DNA of 64,000 nt, from assembly GCA_020630195.1 (NCBI GenBank), contig JAHDBV010000002.1:84043-148042 (forward strand), given 5' to 3'. Position numbers and translations under genes: made by a program. The DNA is from Acidimicrobiales bacterium. Its GTDB lineage: Bacteria > Actinomycetota > Acidimicrobiia > Acidimicrobiales > SZUA-35. The notes under the pieces were generated by a model, which did no database searches, was not told the origin of the DNA, and was given only the letters and a program-made list of their open reading frames with translations. Within the stretch, counting starts at the first letter, position 1; each line of letters opens with the position of its first letter. Below are positions 18,651 through 25,190 of the stretch, piece by piece.

Positions 18651-18656
18651 AACCTA
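18651..18656 (-). promoter_or_regulatory. -10-like box of leaderless PhnD-like gene
   Basis: TAGGTT on the minus strand ends six bases before the GTG start at 18644; no Shine-Dalgarno sequence is present. Confidence 0.45.
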
Positions 18657-18725
18657 TCCGGCCCCGACGACGGGTCCGAAGTCGCCGGATGGCGTCGCAC
18701 GCCACTCCGATGCGAGCATGCGCGG

Positions 18726-20051
18726 ATGCATGAGCCCGATGTGGAGGCGACCGACGCCGGTCTGACGTCGCCGCCCGACCACGGCACCGGCGGAACGGCC
18801 GGCAACCCCGCCGATGCCGACCCGACCGAGGCGCCCGCCGCGACGCGTGGGGCCCTCTCGATTCCGGCGTTCCGGGCGCTGTGGATCAACAACGTCTTCT
18901 ACTTCCTCGTCATGAACGCCCAGCGGTTCGCCCTCGGCTGGCTGGTGCTCGACGGTCTCGACGGCGACGAACGCGATCAGGGCATCGTCGTGTTCGCCCT
19001 CGGTGTGCCCGCGCTGTTCCTCGTGCTCCAGGCCGGGAGCTGGGCCGACCGTCTCGATCGCAAGAAGCTGCTCGTCGGCAGCCAGCTGGGCTCGCTCGTC
19101 ATGATGGCGGCGATCGCGCTCGCCATCGAGACCGATGCGATCTCGATCACCCTGGCCATCGCGCTGGCGGTCGTGGCGGGGTCGTTCGGCGTGATCGGAC
19201 AGCCCGTGCGCTCCGCCCTCGTGCCGATCCTCGTCGACCGCGATCGCCTGTTCAACGCCATCGGTGTCACCGCACTGGCGATGACGGCGTCGATGATCCT
19301 CGGGCCGCTCCTCGTTCAGCTCGTGGGTGACCGCTTCGGGTTCGCGGCCGGCTTCTGGTTCCTGACGATCCTGCTGCTCCTCGGCTGCCTCGCCCTCATC
19401 CCGCTTCGCATCCCGGGTCACGCACCGTCGGAGGTGCCCTCGGCGTCGGTGTGGGCCGGCACGCTCGAGGCGGTCCGATCCGTGATCGCCGACCGGTCGC
19501 TGAACCGGCTCTTCCTGCTCCTCACCGTGGCGGGGCTCACGGTCAACCCGGCGGTGATGGTCTCGCTGCAGGCCCATGTGAAGGAGGAGCTCGGACGAGA
19601 CGCCGCGGACGCCGCGCTGCCGTTCGCCCTGATGGGATTGGGCATCGCGATCTCCTCGATCGTGATCATGCGCAAGGGTGACCTCGCCAACAAGGGCATG
19701 TGGTTCCAGCGGGCGATGATGGTGGGCAGCACGATGACCTTCCTGATGGGCCGCACCACCGAGTACGGCCAGCTGCTGCCGCTCACCTTCGTGATGGGGC
19801 TCGCCGGTGGGGCCTACATCAACATGAACCAGGGCTTGATCCAGGCGAACACGCCCCAGCCGCTGATGGGGCGGGTGATGGGGTTGTTCACGCTCGTGAA
19901 CGCCGGACTGTTGCCGGTCGGTGCGCTGCTCGCCGGCTGGATCTCGTCGTTCATCGGGATCGGCACGACGATCTCGGCGGCAGCCGCGATCTGTCTCTGT
20001 GTCGTGATCACGGTCTACGTCACCGAGAGCGAGCTGCGGCGCCTCTCCTGA
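18726..20051 (+). CDS. MFS transporter (EntS/TetV-like 12-TM exporter family)
   Basis: About 441 residues from ATG 18726; the open frame upstream is antisense to the PhnD-like gene and is not coding. A short hydrophilic N-terminus precedes about 11-12 hydrophobic helices. The loop 2-3 motif SWADRLDRKKLLVGSQ is the MFS A-motif equivalent, and the GVIGQPVRSALVPILVDRDRL segment is typical of the MFS_3/EntS branch, which mostly exports siderophores or drugs. There is no ribosome site; GAGCAT lies six bases before the ATG. The substrate is not predictable and the neighbouring genes give no hint. Confidence 0.85.
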   Translation: MHEPDVEATDAGLTSPPDHGTGGTAGNPADADPTEAPAATRGALSIPAFRALWINNVFYFLVMNAQRFALGWLVLDGLDGDERDQGIVVFALGVPALFLVLQAGSWADRLDRKKLLVGSQLGSLVMMAAIALAIETDAISITLAIALAVVAGSFGVIGQPVRSALVPILVDRDRLFNAIGVTALAMTASMILGPLLVQLVGDRFGFAAGFWFLTILLLLGCLALIPLRIPGHAPSEVPSASVWAGTLEAVRSVIADRSLNRLFLLLTVAGLTVNPAVMVSLQAHVKEELGRDAADAALPFALMGLGIAISSIVIMRKGDLANKGMWFQRAMMVGSTMTFLMGRTTEYGQLLPLTFVMGLAGGAYINMNQGLIQANTPQPLMGRVMGLFTLVNAGLLPVGALLAGWISSFIGIGTTISAAAAICLCVVITVYVTESELRRLS

Positions 20052-20079
20052 CCGGCCGACGGCCCGACCGGTCGTCCGA

Positions 20080-21429
20080 TCAGCCGAGCACCGAGCCCGT
20101 GGAGTCCGCGTTGATGTCGCGGTTCCGGCTGAACGAGCCCATGTCGATCGGGGTGCCCGTGTAGCGCCCCTCGACGACGAGCGGTTCGGCGTCGTGGTCG
20201 AGCCCGCCCTCGACGGCCGTGACCAGTTCGGCCATGAGGTGGGAGGCCACGCAGGCGTTCTTGAACTGGTTCCCGCTCGTGCCCATCGCCACGAAGAGCC
20301 CGTCCACGTCGGTGCGGTCGTAGACCGGACCCCAGTCGGTGGAGACGTCGTAGGCCTCGGCCACGCCTCGGAACGTGTGGGGGATCCCGAAGTCGGGGAA
20401 CCGGCGGGCGGTGCGCAGCATCTGGCGCTCGGAGATGTCCCGGGTCACTTCGCGGTTCATGGCGTCGAGGTCGTCGACCCAGTCGTGACCGTCGCACTCG
20501 GGATCGGTGGAGCCGACGAAGATCTGGTTGCCGGACTCGGGTCGGTAGTACACCCCGATGTCGAGGTCGGCGACGATCCCACCCTCGGTCTCGAAGTCGA
20601 CACCCGACGGGGGTGGCGCGACGTGTGCCTCGTGACGCATCGGCCGGGTCTCGATCGTCATCGTGCCGGTGAGTCCGGCCATCTCGACGAGTGAGGCCGA
20701 CCACGGCCCGCCCACGTTCACGACGATCGGCGCAGACAGCTCCTCGCCGTCGGTGAGGCGCACTCCTCGCACCGTCCGTGCGGAACCATCGCGTCCGTCG
20801 GTGGTGAGGATCTCGGCCACACGGGTGCCGTAGCGGAACGTGGCCCCCTTCGCCTCGGCCGCGGTGGCCAGGTTCCTGGCCGCGAGCATCGGATCGCTCA
20901 CGTAGCCGGCATCGGCGGTGTAGAGGGCGCCTCGGTAGGCGCCGGTCGGCGGGCCGAAGAAGCGCTCGTCATCCGGGCTCGCCGGTCCGCCGTAGGTGTC
21001 GAGCGTCATGAAGGGGAATCGCTCAGTCACCTGCTCGGCGGTCCAGTCCTCGAAGTCGACGCCGGCCTCGGTCAGGTTGTGGATGTAGAGCTCGTGCAGT
21101 GCGTCGTCGAGACGCAGGAACCACAGCCCGGTGGTGACCTTGTGGGCGACGCCGGTCTCGTGGGCCTCGGGTGGCGTCTCGAGATAGTCGGCGAAGTCCT
21201 CCCAGTACCGGTTTCCCTCCCAGGCAAGACGGACGCCGTCGACCGTGGAGTACATGAACCGCACGATCGCTCCCGAGCTCGACGTGGAACCCTGGCCGGG
21301 CCCGGGATTCATCTCCACGGTGGTCACCCGGTGGCCCCGCCGGGCCAGCTCGTAGGAGATGCCACATCCGAAGATGCCGGCACCGATCACGATCACGTCA
21401 CGAGGGCCATCGAGGGCGGCGGTGTTCAC
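20080..21429 (-). CDS. FAD-dependent oxidoreductase (DAO family, sarcosine/dimethylglycine oxidase-like)
   Basis: A 449-residue DAO-type flavoprotein that probably oxidises a secondary or tertiary amine. The ADP-binding Rossmann motif is at the N-terminus (VIVIGAGIFGCGISYELARRG), followed by an FAD-contact loop GSTSSSGAIVRF. The C-terminal GTSGNQFKNA segment matches the end of the DAO domain. It is paralogous to the protein at 33208-34560: shared features include VRF.YST.(D/P)GV.LAWEG, TMTI.TR..RHE.H and DWGP(V/I)YDRTD(V/L)DG. It starts with GTG and has TACGGT seven bases upstream. The cupin gene lies 72 bp upstream in the same direction. Exact substrate unknown. Confidence 0.82.
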   Translation of the reverse strand: MNTAALDGPRDVIVIGAGIFGCGISYELARRGHRVTTVEMNPGPGQGSTSSSGAIVRFMYSTVDGVRLAWEGNRYWEDFADYLETPPEAHETGVAHKVTTGLWFLRLDDALHELYIHNLTEAGVDFEDWTAEQVTERFPFMTLDTYGGPASPDDERFFGPPTGAYRGALYTADAGYVSDPMLAARNLATAAEAKGATFRYGTRVAEILTTDGRDGSARTVRGVRLTDGEELSAPIVVNVGGPWSASLVEMAGLTGTMTIETRPMRHEAHVAPPPSGVDFETEGGIVADLDIGVYYRPESGNQIFVGSTDPECDGHDWVDDLDAMNREVTRDISERQMLRTARRFPDFGIPHTFRGVAEAYDVSTDWGPVYDRTDVDGLFVAMGTSGNQFKNACVASHLMAELVTAVEGGLDHDAEPLVVEGRYTGTPIDMGSFSRNRDINADSTGSVLG

Positions 21430-21436
21430 CCTCGAG

Positions 21437-21442
21437 ACCGTA
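21437..21442 (-). promoter_or_regulatory. -10-like box of leaderless DAO-family gene
   Basis: TACGGT on the minus strand ends seven bases before the GTG start at 21429. It lies in the 72-bp gap behind the cupin gene, so the flavoprotein gene may have its own promoter. Confidence 0.45.
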
Positions 21443-21474
21443 GATGCCCCGTCCGGCGCACGGCCGCGAGTCTC

Positions 21475-21489
21475 GTCATGCGGCCATGA
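21475..21489. promoter_or_regulatory. CATGAC-type repeat upstream of DAO-family gene
   Basis: GTCATG-CGGC-CATGA forms a short inverted repeat (TCATG/CATGA) 46-60 bases upstream of the flavoprotein start. The 11-mer GTCATGCGGCC here (21475-21485) is identical to the one at 38731-38741 upstream of the MttB-family gene, in the same orientation relative to the gene. Confidence 0.4.
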
Positions 21490-21501
21490 GCCCGCAGCGG
21501 A

Positions 21502-22092
21502 TCAGTCGCCGTTCGGGCGGCACCAGGCGACGTAGCGACCCATGCTGAGCGGCTCCTCGACACCCGTCTCCGGGTGGAAGATGCTGCGGTCGACCCCGGA
21601 CAGGCCACCGAGGTAGACGTGCACGGCTCGGGTCCAGGCGCCATCGGCCGCCGCGATCGCGTGCACGGCCTCCGGGGTGAGTGCGAGCACGTCGTCGCCG
21701 GCACGGATCGTCCGGGTGCCGGAGTGTTCGATGGCCGGCTCGCTCGTGCCGGTCCGGCGGTAGAAGCGGTGGACCTCACCGCCGTCGTAGACACCGATGA
21801 TCGCGTCGACGAGGTGGTCGTGCGCCGGTTGATCGTGACCCGGGCGGGTGTGCACCAGCATCACCGTGAGCGAGTCGTCCTCGAAGATCGTCTCGTCCGC
21901 CCCGGTGATCCGATGGCCGGCGTCGGGTGCGGGGACGGGCAGGGAGGCCAACAGGTCTCGGTCGGCCATCAGGCCGGCGACCTCGGCGATCACGGCCCGA
22001 CGGGGCTCGGCGCTGTGCACGGCGGCACGACAGCGTTCGACGAAGGGTGCGAGCAGCGCCGTGGTGTCCGGGTCGGTCGTGGTGGTCGTCAT
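21502..22092 (-). CDS. Cupin, cysteine-dioxygenase-like metal-dependent enzyme
   Basis: About 196 residues. The start at ATG 22092 is supported by a GGGAGG ribosome site nine bases upstream; the longer open frame is antisense to the ACT-domain gene. The central PAHDHLVDAIIGVYDGGEVHRF is the HxH...GxYxGxE metal motif of the CDO/PCO-like cupins (COG5553 type), and a second His sits in TPEAVHAI. Such proteins bind iron and are often annotated as cysteine dioxygenase-like with unknown substrate. It lies upstream of a DAO-family gene on the same strand and diverges from the ACT-domain gene. Confidence 0.75.
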   Translation of the reverse strand: MTTTTTDPDTTALLAPFVERCRAAVHSAEPRRAVIAEVAGLMADRDLLASLPVPAPDAGHRITGADETIFEDDSLTVMLVHTRPGHDQPAHDHLVDAIIGVYDGGEVHRFYRRTGTSEPAIEHSGTRTIRAGDDVLALTPEAVHAIAAADGAWTRAVHVYLGGLSGVDRSIFHPETGVEEPLSMGRYVAWCRPNGD

Positions 22093-22150
22093 CGTTCGGT
22101 CCTCCCGCCCCATGGTCACACATCGCGTGGTGATCGACGAGACTGCGTCG

Positions 22151-22552
22151 ATGTCCGGCGCGCTCCACGACCTCGATGACATCCTCGCCTCCCTCGACGT
22201 GGCCCGTCGCGACGGCGTCTGGACGGTCGTGACGGTGCCCGACCGCGTCGAGCCGGAGCTGCTCGCCGAGGCGGCCGCCACCATCGCCGAGGACGAGGGG
22301 CTGACCCTGGTGCTGCCGGTCGAGATGGCCGAGGCGGCCGGGTTCGATGCCGGGTTCCGGGCGAGCTGGCTCACGCTGACGGTGCACTCCGCACTCGAAG
22401 CCGTCGGACTGACCGCGGCGTTCGCCCGGGCGCTGGGTGATCACGAGATCCCGTGCAACGTGCTCGCCGGGTATCACCACGACCATCTCCTGGTGCCGGT
22501 CGATCGGGCCGAGGAGGCCATGGCGGTGCTCCGGGGTCTACGGACGGGCTGA
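22151..22552 (+). CDS. ACT-domain protein (DUF2241 / ACT_3-like)
   Basis: About 133 residues. It matches the DUF2241 family: WTVVTVPDRVEPEL, then LTLTVHSALEAVGLTAAFA, then IPCNVLAGYHHDHLLVPVDRAEEAM, i.e. tandem ACT-like folds that probably bind a small amino-acid-like ligand. ATG 22151 (MSGALHDLDD) gives the usual family start; ATG 22112 would add 13 residues and leave only 19 bp to the divergent cupin start. Its 3' end overlaps the convergent LysR gene by 15 bp. Function in the cell is unknown. Confidence 0.75.
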   Translation: MSGALHDLDDILASLDVARRDGVWTVVTVPDRVEPELLAEAAATIAEDEGLTLVLPVEMAEAAGFDAGFRASWLTLTVHSALEAVGLTAAFARALGDHEIPCNVLAGYHHDHLLVPVDRAEEAMAVLRGLRTG

Positions 22553-23455
22553 CACCACCGACCGTCGGGCGACCTCGATCGCCGTCGACACGATCGGCCT
22601 CGGACCGGGGCGGTGCAGCAGCATCAGTCGGGCGACGGCGTCGTCGTCCCGGACCGTCAGGTAGCCGAGCCCACGTGGGGCGAAGGTCCGCACCGACGCC
22701 GGCGCGAGCGCCACCCCGAGACCCGCCGCCACCAGGCCGAGCACGGTGGTGTACTCGCCGGCCTCGAGCACCGGGTCGTAGACCATGCCCCGGCGGGCGA
22801 ACAGCGACGCCACCTCGGCGAACAGCGTCGGCGAGGCGGAGCGGTCGAACCCGATGAACGACGATCCGGCCACCTCCTCCAGGTCAATGCGGCCCGCCGA
22901 CGCCAACGGATGATCGTCCGCGACCGCCAGCACGAGCGGCTCCGTCGCGAGCATCACGACCTCGAGGTCGGCGACGGCACCCGGTGTCCGGGTGATGCCG
23001 AGGTCGAGCTCACCATCGAGGAGCGCGGCCCGCTGGGCGTCCGAGCTCATCGATCGGAGGACGTGGCGCACCCCGGGCGCGGCGTCGCGGTGCTCACGCA
23101 GGAACGGCGGCAGCATCCCGTACGACGCCGAATCGACGAACCCGAGGCGGAGGATCCCCGCCCGGCCGTCGCGCACACCGTCCATCGTGCGTCGGAGCTC
23201 GTCCGCACCACGCAGCATCGACCGAGCGTGGGGGAGCAGCTCCCGCCCGGCGTCGGTCAGCGCCACCCGACGGGTGTTGCGTTGGAACAAGCGCAACCCG
23301 AGCTCGTTCTCGAGGGTCCGGATCTGTTGCGACAGCGGCGGCTGGGCCATGTCGAGCCGATCGGCCGCCCGGCCGAAGTGCAGCTCCTCGGCCACGGCCA
23401 CGAAGTAGTGCAGTCGGCGGAGGTTGACCTCGGCGAGCTCGGCGGGCAGCGGCAC
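22538..23455 (-). CDS. LysR-family regulator divergent from sarcosine oxidase operon
   Basis: About 305 residues. The N-terminal helix-turn-helix is NLRRLHYFVAVAEELHFGRAADRL..AQPPLSQQIRTLE, of the BenM/CatM-like LysR branch, followed by a substrate-binding domain (LGFVDSASYGMLPPFL; VAAGLGVALAPASV). GTG 23455 is chosen because TAGCGT lies exactly seven bases upstream on the minus strand and the LysR domain begins at once; GTG 23464 and 23497 are possible. It is divergent from soxB across about 106 bp that contain an inverted repeat, the classic arrangement for a LysR activator of its neighbour, so sarcosine or a related metabolite is a plausible effector. Confidence 0.87.
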   Translation of the reverse strand: MPLPAELAEVNLRRLHYFVAVAEELHFGRAADRLDMAQPPLSQQIRTLENELGLRLFQRNTRRVALTDAGRELLPHARSMLRGADELRRTMDGVRDGRAGILRLGFVDSASYGMLPPFLREHRDAAPGVRHVLRSMSSDAQRAALLDGELDLGITRTPGAVADLEVVMLATEPLVLAVADDHPLASAGRIDLEEVAGSSFIGFDRSASPTLFAEVASLFARRGMVYDPVLEAGEYTTVLGLVAAGLGVALAPASVRTFAPRGLGYLTVRDDDAVARLMLLHRPGPRPIVSTAIEVARRSVVSARP

Positions 23456-23462
23456 CCACCGC

Positions 23463-23468
23463 ACGCTA
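23463..23468 (-). promoter_or_regulatory. -10-like box of leaderless LysR gene
   Basis: TAGCGT on the minus strand ends seven bases before GTG 23455. It mirrors the same hexamer in front of soxB on the other strand. Confidence 0.45.
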
Positions 23469-23508
23469 CTCCCGGCCCCCTTCGGATTCAGAGGCACACG
23501 GTCTCAAT

Positions 23509-23540
23509 GGGACCCCGATTGATATTTCCCGCAGGGTCCC
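23509..23540. promoter_or_regulatory. Inverted repeat GGGACCC-N18-GGGTCCC, candidate LysR operator for soxBDAG
   Basis: Perfect seven-base arms flank a core that is unusually AT-rich for this DNA (ATTGATATTTCC). It lies between the two divergent -10-like boxes of the LysR gene and soxB, where LysR-type regulators bind. Confidence 0.5.
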
Positions 23541-23548
23541 GGGCCGTT

Positions 23549-23554
23549 TAGCGT
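23549..23554 (+). promoter_or_regulatory. -10-like box of leaderless soxB transcript
   Basis: TAGCGT ends seven bases before ATG 23562; no ribosome site precedes the ATG. The right arm of the inverted repeat lies within the region where the spacer to a -35 would be. Confidence 0.5.
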
Positions 23555-23561
23555 GCGCGCC

Positions 23562-24893
23562 ATGGCCACGCCGTCGTCGATCGTTGCAGGAGCCCGGCGC
23601 AAGCTGGGCGCCGGCCCACCCCGCTATTCCGCCGCCGGACTCGTCCGCAAGGGCCTGTCCGGCGACAGCTGGCCCCGTGTGTGGCGTGACGTCGAGCTGA
23701 AGTCGAGCTACGACGTCGTCATCATCGGGGGCGGCGTGCACGGGCTCGCCACCGCCTACTATCTGGCCACCAACCACGGCATCACCGACGTCGCCGTGCT
23801 CGACAAGGCCTACCTCGGCTCGGGCGGCTCGGGCCGCAACACCGCGATCGTGCGCTCGAACTACCTGACGCCCGAAGGTGTCGCCTTCTACGACCGGTCG
23901 CTCACGCTCTACAACACGATGGCGACCGACCTGAACCTCAACGTCATGTTCTCCGAGCGGGGACACATGACACTGGCCCACACCGACGGCGCACTGCGCA
24001 CCATGAACTGGCGGGCCGAGGTCAACAAGCTCCAGGGCATCGACTCCTCGGTGATCGACCCGACCGAGGTCGGCAAGCTCGCGCCGAGCCTCGATGTCAG
24101 CGGCGACAGCCGCTACCCGATCCTCGGCGCGCTGTACCACCCACCGGGCGGCACGATCCGCCACGACGCCGTCGTGTGGGGTTACGCCCGTGGCGCCGAC
24201 CATCGTGGCGTCGAGATGCACCAGAAGACCGAGGTGCTCGACATCCTCTGCGAGGGCGGGTCCGGGCCCGACGGCAAGGGTCCCGGTGGGAGGGTGACCG
24301 GTGTCCGCACGAGTCGAGGCGACATCTCGGCGCCCATCGTCGTCAACTGCACCGCCGGCTGGGCGTCGCTGATCTCCGACATGGCCGGCGTGAAGCTCCC
24401 GATCCACACCCGGCCGCTCCAGGCGGCGGTCACCGAACCGGTGAAGGTGTTCCTGCCCACGGTGGTGGTGTCGGGATCGCTCCACGTCTACGTCTCCCAG
24501 ACCGACCGGGGTGAGCTCGTGTTCGGCGCCTCGGTCGACCCGTTCAACAACTACAACGTGGGCGGCTCGCTCGAGTTCACCGAGGAACTGGCCGGCCACG
24601 TACTCGAGCTGATGCCCGGCATCTCCAAGATGCGCCTGCTCCGTCAGTGGGCCGGCCTCTGTGACATGACCCCCGACTACTCACCCGTGATGGGCGACAC
24701 CGACGTCGACGGGTTCTACGTCGACGTCGGGTGGGGGACCTACGGGTTCAAGGCCGGTCCCGTGTCCGGCGAGGCCATGGCCGAGGCCATCGCCACCCGG
24801 GCGATGCCGAAGATCATCGCCCCGTTCCACATCTCCCGGTTCGCCACCGGCGAGCTGGTCGGCGAGAAGGGCGCGGCGGCCGTCGGCCACTGA
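23562..24893 (+). CDS. soxB: Sarcosine oxidase beta subunit, heterotetrameric
   Basis: Catalytic flavoprotein subunit that oxidatively demethylates sarcosine to glycine, releasing a one-carbon unit to folate on the alpha subunit. The N-terminal extension (GARRKLGAGPPRYSAAGLVRKG...) is typical of tetrameric SoxB, followed by the FAD-binding VVIIGGGVHGLATAYYLA. The RHDAVVWGYARGAD segment holds the His expected to carry covalent FMN in this family. The C-terminal WAGLCDMTPDYSPVMGDTDVDGFYVDVGWGTYGFK is diagnostic (two adjacent conserved pieces). ATG 23562 is preferred over GTG 23553 from the TAGCGT spacing. First gene of the soxBDAG operon. Confidence 0.93.
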   Translation: MATPSSIVAGARRKLGAGPPRYSAAGLVRKGLSGDSWPRVWRDVELKSSYDVVIIGGGVHGLATAYYLATNHGITDVAVLDKAYLGSGGSGRNTAIVRSNYLTPEGVAFYDRSLTLYNTMATDLNLNVMFSERGHMTLAHTDGALRTMNWRAEVNKLQGIDSSVIDPTEVGKLAPSLDVSGDSRYPILGALYHPPGGTIRHDAVVWGYARGADHRGVEMHQKTEVLDILCEGGSGPDGKGPGGRVTGVRTSRGDISAPIVVNCTAGWASLISDMAGVKLPIHTRPLQAAVTEPVKVFLPTVVVSGSLHVYVSQTDRGELVFGASVDPFNNYNVGGSLEFTEELAGHVLELMPGISKMRLLRQWAGLCDMTPDYSPVMGDTDVDGFYVDVGWGTYGFKAGPVSGEAMAEAIATRAMPKIIAPFHISRFATGELVGEKGAAAVGH

Positions 24894-24923
24894 GCCGGCG
24901 CCCCACGACAGGAGACCACGACG

Positions 24924-25190
24924 ATGCTGCTCGTTCCCACCCCGTTCGGTCCTCGCAACGCGAGCGACCTCCGCTACGTCGGCGAAGCCACCAGCCGGCC
25001 CGACCCGTCGACCACCTCACCCGAGGCGTGGCGGGACTACCTCTACCTGGAACACAACCCCGCCGGGTGGCTCCGTGAGACCTGGTACGACCGTGTGAAC
25101 CGCGTCTATTTCCAGGTGGAGCGGAACACCGCCACCAACGAGTTCCGCAACCCCACCATGCCGGTGGCCAAGCACGGGAAGAAGGCGTGA
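24924..25190 (+). CDS. soxD: Sarcosine oxidase delta subunit lacking the zinc-site cysteines
   Basis: The 88-residue protein has the SoxD pattern: MLLVP at the start, Y(V)GEA, then AWRDYLYLEHNPAGWLRETW and a C-terminal NRVYFQVERNTATNE. In well-studied SoxD the N-terminus reads CPxCG and a later HxxGC supplies the remaining ligands of a structural zinc. Here these positions read TPFGP and DRVNRV, so all the usual ligands are missing. The gene is intact and in its normal place between soxB and soxA, with an AGGAG ribosome site nine bases upstream and its stop sharing a base with the soxA start. The family call is secure; zinc binding is unlikely. Confidence 0.85.
   Translation: MLLVPTPFGPRNASDLRYVGEATSRPDPSTTSPEAWRDYLYLEHNPAGWLRETWYDRVNRVYFQVERNTATNEFRNPTMPVAKHGKKA

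Noticed and set aside
22112..22150. Earlier ATG for the ACT-domain gene
   Set aside because: It would add residues not typical of the DUF2241 family and leave only 19 bp for two divergent promoters; ATG 22151 is preferred, though not proven.
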